From: Streptomyces cupreus
Lineage (GTDB): Bacteria > Actinomycetota > Actinomycetes > Streptomycetales > Streptomycetaceae
Direction of reading: 5' to 3'
Length of the DNA stretch: 64,000 nucleotides
Assembly (NCBI RefSeq): GCF_014257025.1
Contig: NZ_JACMSF010000037.1
Coordinates: 1 to 64,000 of the forward strand
Part shown: piece after piece, positions 58,823 through 64,000 of the stretch
Layout of the letters: each line of letters starts with the position of its first letter
Position numbering within the stretch: the stretch's first letter is position 1
Program-made: the position numbers and the translations under genes
The notes under the pieces: generated by a model
What the model was told of the DNA's origin: nothing
Databases searched by the model: none
Seen by the model: the letters and a program-made list of their open reading frames with translations, nothing else

Positions 58823-58920
58823 GTGTGCGACGAACTCGACCTGTCCGTCTTACGAGAACCCGGAAGGCGTGCTCACCGGCCGAGTTCGAGGACCAGAAGC
58901 GCAGGATCCTGGAAGCGTGA
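58823..58920 (+). pseudogene. Relic of a SHOCT-domain C-terminus
   Basis: Pieces of the SHOCT pattern appear in three frames in order: DELDLSVLRE (from 58823), GVLTG (58866) and AEFEDQKRRILEA with a stop at 58918-58920. Two frameshifts separate them and no N-terminal part is present. Confidence 0.4.
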
Positions 58921-58981
58921 CCGGACGTCTCCCTCGGACCAAGGAACTTCCGGTACCCGCCCGGGGTGCATACTGGGGGCA

Positions 58982-59203
58982 ATGACAAAGCATGCGGCAC
59001 CGAAGCGTCATCTCCCTACCAGCCCCTTCAAGGCCCCGGTCGCACCGGCTCCCAAGCACTTCGCCGTGGGCGACCAGGTCACTCACGACGTGTACGGTCT
59101 CGGCCGGGTGATCGGCATCGAGGACGGAATCGCGGCGCTCGTCGATTTCGGATCTTCCCAGATGCGGATCTTGAGCCCCTACGCCAAGATGACCAAGCTG
59201 TAG
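58982..59203 (+). CDS. Small CarD/Tudor-like conserved protein
   Basis: 73 residues from ATG 58982. A basic proline-rich N-terminus is followed by a compact beta domain FAVGDQVTHDVYGLGRVIGI with ALVDFGSSQMRILSP, reminiscent of the CarD RNA-polymerase-interaction (Tudor-like) fold. It is conserved in look with Streptomyces small proteins. Role unknown. Confidence 0.75.
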   Translation: MTKHAAPKRHLPTSPFKAPVAPAPKHFAVGDQVTHDVYGLGRVIGIEDGIAALVDFGSSQMRILSPYAKMTKL

Positions 59204-59289
59204 AACCCCTGTGCCCGTTCACGGCACGCCAGGCTCCTCCGACGACAAACTCCTTCCAGGCGCGGGGGCCGGCGGACAAGGCACCGCGT

Positions 59290-60546
59290 TCAGAGCGGTG
59301 ACCGCACCTCCGCCGGCTCCTCGATCAGCTCACCGGCCGGAGCCCTGCGTTGAGCCACGATCCGCCCTGCCCGGGACGTGCCGCAGACGGCGAGGGCGAT
59401 CAGGGGCAGCAGAGTGAGTGCCGCGATCATGGTGCCCACCAAGGGCGGGCCCGTCAGGCCGAGTGAGGACTCAAGGGCCGTACCCGCGACCGCCGATCCG
59501 GCCGCGATGCCGGTGTTGAAGGCGGACGTGGTGAGCGCCGAGGTGAGGGTCGGAGCGTTGCCCGCGAACCGCACAGCCAGCGCGGTGACGATCGGGTTGA
59601 CCGTGAAGCCCGTCAGGCCCATCAGGAAGACCAGGGCTGTGGCCGTGACCGGGTGGGCGGACAGCGGGATCATCAGGAACAGGACCAGGGTGGTGGCTGC
59701 CGCCGCGGTGATCGTGGTGGCCATCGGGAGGCGGTCGCCCAGGCGTCCGCCCGTCGTCGTCCCGCCCAGGGCCCCGATGCCGAAAGCGATCAGTACGAGC
59801 GGTACGGCGCCCTCCGGAATGCCCGCGCGGTCAGTCAGCAGCGGCGTGATGTAGGTGTACGTCGCCAGAACCCCGCCCATGATCAGCATCGCCGCGCTGA
59901 GCGCCAGCCACAGGCGCCCGTGGCGCAGGGCGCCGATCTCGGACCGGACGGACACCCCGACGTGCTCCTCGCGGGCCGGGATGCAGCGGCCGATGACGGC
60001 GGCGGCGAGGGCGGAGACCACCGCCAGGGCCCAGAAGGGGCCGCGCCAGCCGACGTACTGGCCGACGAAGGAGCCGAGCGGCACACCGATGACGTTGGCG
60101 AGGGTCAGTCCGCCGATCATGACGCCCATCGCGCGGGCGGAGGCCGCCGGGCCCGCTGCGGTCGTGGCGATGACCGCGCCCACGGACCAGAACGCCCCGG
60201 TGACCAGAGCGGTGACGACGCGCGCGATGAGGACGACGGTGAAGGACGAGCTGAGGGCCGCGACGACGTGTCCGAGGCTGAATACGGTCAGGGCCAGGAT
60301 CAGCGTCTGACGCTGGGGCAGTCGGAGCGTGGCCATGGCCATGGTCGGCGAGCCGATGATCATGCCGATCGCGAAGGCGGTGATCAGCAGACCGGCCTCG
60401 GAGACACTGACGCCAAGGTCACCGGCGAGCTCCGGAAGCAGGCCGGCGATGACGAACTCGGTGGTCCCCATCAGGAACGTGCCGGCGGCCAGTACCCAGA
60501 CGACGAAGGGGAGTTTGCCGGGGGTGTTCCCGGCGGCGGAAGGCAT
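59290..60546 (-). CDS. MFS transporter, Cmx/CmrA-type drug efflux
   Basis: 418 residues from ATG 60546, twelve helices. GTTEFVIAGLLPELAGDLGV and the motif C-like TLANVIGVPLGSFVGQYVGW are characteristic of the drug:H+ antiporter 1 (arabinose efflux, Cmx) subfamily. It lies at the end of the XRE-regulated dehydrogenase cluster. Confidence 0.9.
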   Translation of the reverse strand: MPSAAGNTPGKLPFVVWVLAAGTFLMGTTEFVIAGLLPELAGDLGVSVSEAGLLITAFAIGMIIGSPTMAMATLRLPQRQTLILALTVFSLGHVVAALSSSFTVVLIARVVTALVTGAFWSVGAVIATTAAGPAASARAMGVMIGGLTLANVIGVPLGSFVGQYVGWRGPFWALAVVSALAAAVIGRCIPAREEHVGVSVRSEIGALRHGRLWLALSAAMLIMGGVLATYTYITPLLTDRAGIPEGAVPLVLIAFGIGALGGTTTGGRLGDRLPMATTITAAAATTLVLFLMIPLSAHPVTATALVFLMGLTGFTVNPIVTALAVRFAGNAPTLTSALTTSAFNTGIAAGSAVAGTALESSLGLTGPPLVGTMIAALTLLPLIALAVCGTSRAGRIVAQRRAPAGELIEEPAEVRSPL

Positions 60547-60601
60547 GCGGGCGGTCTCTCCTTGAGCGGCGAGGGCGGAAAAGCGGGATGGGCGCGCCGC
60601 G

Positions 60602-61105
60602 TCAGGAGGCGGCCTCGATGGTGACCTTCTCGGCGGTGGCGAGCCGGTCGATACCGTCGGTCACCTGGCCGAGGACGATCAGGCCGTCGGCCGGGGAGGC
60701 GTTCCGGTAGTAGATGGCCAGGTTGCCCCAGGGAGCGTAGTACGCCAGGGAACCGGCCTTCGGATCGCCTCCCTCCGGGGCATCGGCGGTGGACAGCCGA
60801 CGGGGAAGATCGGCGATCCTCTCGGTCTGGTGGAAGTCGCTCATGTCTAGCGTGAGCGGCAGGAGTTCGGCCAAGTCGCGGGCAGTGGCGCTGTGGTTCA
60901 GGGTCGCGGCTACGGGGTGGCCGTCGATCGTGAGGCGGAGGTTCATGGTGGTGCTCCGCCCGGGGGTCGTGGTGGGTGCCGGAGACGACGGCGTTCCCTG
61001 CGCCGGGGACTCCGAGGTCTCCGGGGGCGCAACGGAGGTACAGGCCGTCACGGCCAACAGGAAGGCAGCAGCCGGGACAGCGCGGGCGAGGGCGGCCGGG
61101 ATCAA
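60602..61105 (-). CDS. Cyclophilin-like lipoprotein
   Basis: 167 residues from TTG 61105, the only start that includes the signal. The lipobox LLAVTAC puts the lipidated Cys near residue 22. After a Ser/Thr/Pro linker comes a cyclophilin-like fold (MNLRLTIDGHPVAATLNHSA and AYYAPWGNLAIYYRN), like PF18050 proteins. It lies 15 nt after the SDR gene, in the same direction. Confidence 0.78.
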   Translation of the reverse strand: MIPAALARAVPAAAFLLAVTACTSVAPPETSESPAQGTPSSPAPTTTPGRSTTMNLRLTIDGHPVAATLNHSATARDLAELLPLTLDMSDFHQTERIADLPRRLSTADAPEGGDPKAGSLAYYAPWGNLAIYYRNASPADGLIVLGQVTDGIDRLATAEKVTIEAAS

Positions 61106-61120
61106 CGGGAAGTCCAGGGG

Positions 61121-61786
61121 TCAGTCGGGCAGCGGCTCGGCGTACTGGCGGAAGCCGTCACGCTTGGCATGGATGTCGTACAGGCGCTCGGCGAGCGCGT
61201 CGGGGCTGCTGTGCTCGGCGTCCGGGCGGATGGCGCCGGGGACGATCAGCTGCGCGACGTGGATGTGCTCCGGGGCGAGTGCGTCGTGGAGCATGCGGGC
61301 GTACGCGCTCTCGGCGGCGAAGGCGACCGAGGTGCCGGCCCGCTCGGGGTGGGGGCGCACCGCGCTGCCGCCGTTGACGAACAGCACGGTGCCGCGGCCG
61401 AGTTCGCGCATGCCGGGCAAGACGGCGTGCACGGCCGTGACGGGGCCCTTGACGGAGAAGGCGAGCGGGGCGTCCAGGTCGTCGGCGCTGGTGTCGAGGA
61501 CCGGCTTCATGAAGTCGGCGCGGGGCGCGGGGCTGTACTGGAGGATCTCGATGGGGCCCAGGGTGTCGGCTGCCGTGTGCAGGGCTCTCGTCAGGGACGC
61601 GGGGTCCAGTGCGTCGGCGGTGAAACCGCGGGCCTGAATGCCGTCGCCGGTCAGCTCTGCGGTGAGCCGGTCCAGGCTCTGCGGGGTGCGGGAGATCAGG
61701 GCGACGGTGTGGCCGACGGCTCCGAAGCGGCGGGCAGTGGCCAGCCCGAGGCCGGGGCCGGCGCCGATGAGGGCGAAGGTGGTCAC
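61121..61786 (-). CDS. SDR family oxidoreductase
   Basis: 221 residues from GTG 61786 (AAGGACT upstream). The nucleotide-binding GAGPGLGLATARRF is at the N-terminus. The usual catalytic YxxxK is replaced here by AAESAYARML, so the activity may be altered. It is part of a divergent cluster regulated by an XRE protein. Confidence 0.82.
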   Translation of the reverse strand: MTTFALIGAGPGLGLATARRFGAVGHTVALISRTPQSLDRLTAELTGDGIQARGFTADALDPASLTRALHTAADTLGPIEILQYSPAPRADFMKPVLDTSADDLDAPLAFSVKGPVTAVHAVLPGMRELGRGTVLFVNGGSAVRPHPERAGTSVAFAAESAYARMLHDALAPEHIHVAQLIVPGAIRPDAEHSSPDALAERLYDIHAKRDGFRQYAEPLPD

Positions 61787-61864
61787 GGTGAGTCCTTGTA
61801 CTGGTGAGTTCCTTGTACTGAGGATGGATGGGGCCGGACAGCGGATGCCCGGCCCACCCGACGG

Positions 61865-62881
61865 TCAGGGCTTGAGGAGGGCCTTGATGGCGCGTCGTTC
61901 GTCCATGGCCTTGTAGCCCTCGACGACTTGGTCCAGGGGCAGGGTGAGGTCGAAGACCTTGCCCGGGTTGATCCGGCCGGTAAGGACGCGGTCGATCAGG
62001 TCGGGGAGGAAGCGGCGCACGGGGGCCGGGCCGCCGCGCAGGCCGACGTGGGAGAAGAACAGCTCCTGGCCGTCGACGGCCACCTCGTGCGGGACGCCGA
62101 CGAAGCCGACGTTGCCGCCGGGCCGGGCCGAGCGCAGCGCCTGCCGCATCGCCTCGGCGGTGCCGACGCACTCCAGTACGGAGTCGGCGCCGATGCCGTC
62201 GGTCAGCTCCTTCACGCGGGCGATGCCTTCCTCGCCGCGCTCGGTGACTATGTCGGTGGCGCCGAACTCCACCGCGAGCTTCCGCCGGGGCTCGTGCCGG
62301 GACATGGCGATGATCCGCTCGGCGCCGAGTTCCTTGGCGGCGATCACCCCGCACAGGCCGACCGCGCCGTCACCGACCACCACTGCCGTCGAACCGGGCT
62401 TCACCTCGGCGGCGACGGCCGCGTACCAGCCGGTGCCCATCACGTCGGAGACGGCGAGCAGGCCGGGCATCGACTCGCCGTCCGGGTGGCCGTCGGTGGC
62501 GACGAGCGTGCCGTGGGCGTTGGGGATGCGGACGTAGTCGGCCTGGCAGGTGGACATGAACTCCCGGTGCAGACAGGAGGACTGCCAGCCGTTCAGGCAG
62601 TTGGCACAGGTATTGTCCGAGGTGGCGAAGGACCCGACCACGAACTGGCCCGGCCTGACGTTGCGGACCTCGCTGCCGACCTCCTCGACGATGCCGACGT
62701 ACTCGTGCCCCATCGGATGGGGCGCATCCACCGGCTCCAGACCGCGATAGGGCCACAGGTCCGAACCGCACACGCAGGTGGCGACCGTGCGGATCACGGC
62801 GTCGGTGGGGTGGATGATCTTCGGGTCGTCGCGCTCCTCGAAGCGCACGTCGCCGGGGGCGTGGATTACTGCGCCGCGCAT
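61865..62881 (-). CDS. Zinc-dependent alcohol dehydrogenase
   Basis: 338 residues. Catalytic zinc ligands are Cys in CVCGSDLWPY and GHEYVG; the structural zinc region is NTCANCLNGWQSSC. NAD motif VVGDGAVGLCGV is near residue 170. It oxidises an alcohol or reduces an aldehyde. It is divergent from the XRE regulator, which probably represses it. Confidence 0.92.
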   Translation of the reverse strand: MRGAVIHAPGDVRFEERDDPKIIHPTDAVIRTVATCVCGSDLWPYRGLEPVDAPHPMGHEYVGIVEEVGSEVRNVRPGQFVVGSFATSDNTCANCLNGWQSSCLHREFMSTCQADYVRIPNAHGTLVATDGHPDGESMPGLLAVSDVMGTGWYAAVAAEVKPGSTAVVVGDGAVGLCGVIAAKELGAERIIAMSRHEPRRKLAVEFGATDIVTERGEEGIARVKELTDGIGADSVLECVGTAEAMRQALRSARPGGNVGFVGVPHEVAVDGQELFFSHVGLRGGPAPVRRFLPDLIDRVLTGRINPGKVFDLTLPLDQVVEGYKAMDERRAIKALLKP

Positions 62882-62984
62882 GATGGTGCTTCCTTACGGG
62901 CCGGAGGGATCTGCTTCAGTCGAGAGTCACACGCGGCGGCAGTGGTCAAAAGCGGAGAAACACATCCGGGGAGGCCCACATCCT

Positions 62985-63002
62985 GGGAGTAAATTCTCTC
63001 CC
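62985..63002. promoter_or_regulatory. Candidate operator between adh and xre
   Basis: The dyad GGGAG-N8-CTCCC (62985-62989, 62998-63002), with an A/T-rich centre, sits 36 bp before the regulator start in the 156-bp divergent spacer. Confidence 0.4.
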
Positions 63003-63037
63003 CTTGCCCAGGTGCGAACGGTGTCATGCTGAGAAGC

Positions 63038-63907
63038 ATGACCAGCAACGTCCCCCTCAATGAACTGGGAGAATTCCTCAAAAGGCGCCGCGCCGAGCTG
63101 AGCCCCCGCACGGTCGGGCTGCCGGAGACGAACGCACCGCGCCGGGTGGCCGGGCTGCGCCGCGAGGAGGTCGCCCAGCTCGCCTCGATCAGCACCGACT
63201 ACTACACCCGCCTGGAACAGGGCCGTATGCAGGCCTCCACCCCCGTGCTGGATGTGCTGGCCCGGGTGCTCCATCTGGACGACGATCAGCGGGCCTACCT
63301 CTTCCAGCTCGCCGGCAAGACCGCGGTCCGCACCCGGCGCCGCAGCAGGCAGAGGGTGCAGCCCCAGCTCCAGCGCGTGCTGGACGACCTCACCGCCACC
63401 CCCGCCATCGTGCAGGGGCGGCGCGGCGACATCCTGGCCTGGAACGCACTGGCCGCCGCCCTGGTCACCGATTTCTCCCGCATTCCGGAAAAGCACCGCA
63501 ACTATCCCCGGATCCAGTTCACCGATCCGGCGATGCGGACCCTGTATGCCGACTGGGAGGCGTCCGCGCAGATCTCCGTGGCCCAGCTGCGGATGGAGGC
63601 GGCGAAATACCCCGACGATCCGCGCCTGATCGAACTGGTCGGTGAACTGTCCATGCGGGACAAGCAGTTCGCCGAGTGGTGGGGCGAACACCGGGTCGCG
63701 GCACGCACGGTGGGCACGAAGACCCTCAATCACCCGGTCGTCGGCGAACTCGTCCTGGACTGGGACACCCTCACCGCCAACACCGACCCCGACCAGCACC
63801 TGACCGTCTGGACGGCCGCCCCCGGCTCACCCACGCACGACCGGTTGCGCATCCTCGCCTCCTGGGCCGCCGACCAGAAGCTGTCCGCGTCCGAGCCGAT
63901 CGGCTGA
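63038..63907 (+). CDS. XRE family regulator with MmyB-like ligand domain
   Basis: 289 residues from ATG 63038. The N-terminal helix-turn-helix contains RRVAGLRREEVAQLASISTD and YYTRLEQGR. The C-terminal MmyB-type domain has RRGDILAWNALAAAL and NHPVVGELVLDWDTL. Such regulators usually sit divergent from, and control, an adjacent dehydrogenase cluster, as here. Confidence 0.92.
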   Translation: MTSNVPLNELGEFLKRRRAELSPRTVGLPETNAPRRVAGLRREEVAQLASISTDYYTRLEQGRMQASTPVLDVLARVLHLDDDQRAYLFQLAGKTAVRTRRRSRQRVQPQLQRVLDDLTATPAIVQGRRGDILAWNALAAALVTDFSRIPEKHRNYPRIQFTDPAMRTLYADWEASAQISVAQLRMEAAKYPDDPRLIELVGELSMRDKQFAEWWGEHRVAARTVGTKTLNHPVVGELVLDWDTLTANTDPDQHLTVWTAAPGSPTHDRLRILASWAADQKLSASEPIG

Positions 63908-64000
63908 CCCGCCAGGACCTCGACCCGCTCGATGAATCGGCCCCGTGCCCTGGGACAGGGGCAGGCCGGTGGCGTGGTTGGCGCTGGAGATGATCTCCGC

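Noticed and set aside
63908..64000. Minus-strand reading AEIISSANHATGLPLSQGTG at the right edge
   Set aside because: Looks like part of a protein gene, but the frame that continues it is interrupted and only about 90 bases are available, so no gene could be defined.
1..64000. CRISPR arrays, tRNA or rRNA genes, phage or conjugation modules
   Set aside because: No regularly spaced repeats, cloverleaf-like segments, integrase, transposase or phage structural genes were recognised on either strand.

Overview
The window is a stretch of chromosome from a high-GC actinomycete, almost certainly a Streptomyces. Evidence for this is the very strong G/C bias at third codon positions, frequent GTG starts, GTGA/ATGA gene overlaps, an ATP-grasp RiPP pair of the tgmA/tgmB type, a proteasome beta subunit, a GH64 glucanase with a twin-arginine signal, and many small proteins of the Streptomyces kind. 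No rRNA, tRNA or CRISPR array was seen.

Layout. 0-7.8 kb: a seven-gene aromatic-catabolism operon on the minus strand (two FAH hydrolases, cyclase, FAD monooxygenase, ACMSD-like amidohydrolase, extradiol dioxygenase, SDR) divergent from a LysR regulator. 8-10 kb: an MFS gene carrying an in-frame MITE-like insertion, then a scar where two divergent genes have both lost their 5' ends. 10-17 kb: a secreted lamin-tail protein, a repeat-containing membrane protein, a graspetide pair and a GlxA-like regulator. 17-25 kb: an ABC exporter, an aldo/keto reductase and a complete five-gene Liv-type ABC importer with overlapping genes. 25-37 kb: mixed genes (SUKH, PucR-like regulator, Gfo/Idh/MocA, GNATs, OsmC, GH64 beta-1,3-glucanase, MMPL transporter, sulfite oxidase-like enzyme). 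37.8-43.4 kb: an arsenic island (two ArsC, two ArsR, an aquaporin, an ArsO-like flavoprotein, an MFS exporter, and a thioredoxin reductase relic). 43.4-45.2 kb: a PadR regulator and an amino-acid permease that share an operator motif.

45.3-51.7 kb is the most unusual part. Three promoters have the same architecture: a CRP/FNR-like palindrome, 22 bp, then a TAGCKT -10 element. They drive an SRPBCC protein, an operon of a multi-cluster radical SAM enzyme (COG1964/Tes-like) plus an ArsM-like methyltransferase, and a frameshifted membrane protein followed by a Crp/Fnr regulator. That regulator has a CRP-type recognition helix but no cAMP-binding arginine. A soluble-transhydrogenase-like flavoprotein follows. 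I read this as one redox- or ligand-controlled regulon making an unknown product.

51.8-64 kb: a second amino-acid permease, an orphan PrcB, a flippase-like protein and a GT-C-like membrane protein, a P-loop kinase, and an XRE-regulated Zn-alcohol dehydrogenase/SDR/cyclophilin-like/MFS cluster. The right edge may enter another gene that cannot be defined here. Starts were chosen from Shine-Dalgarno sequence, overlaps and homology as noted in each entry.
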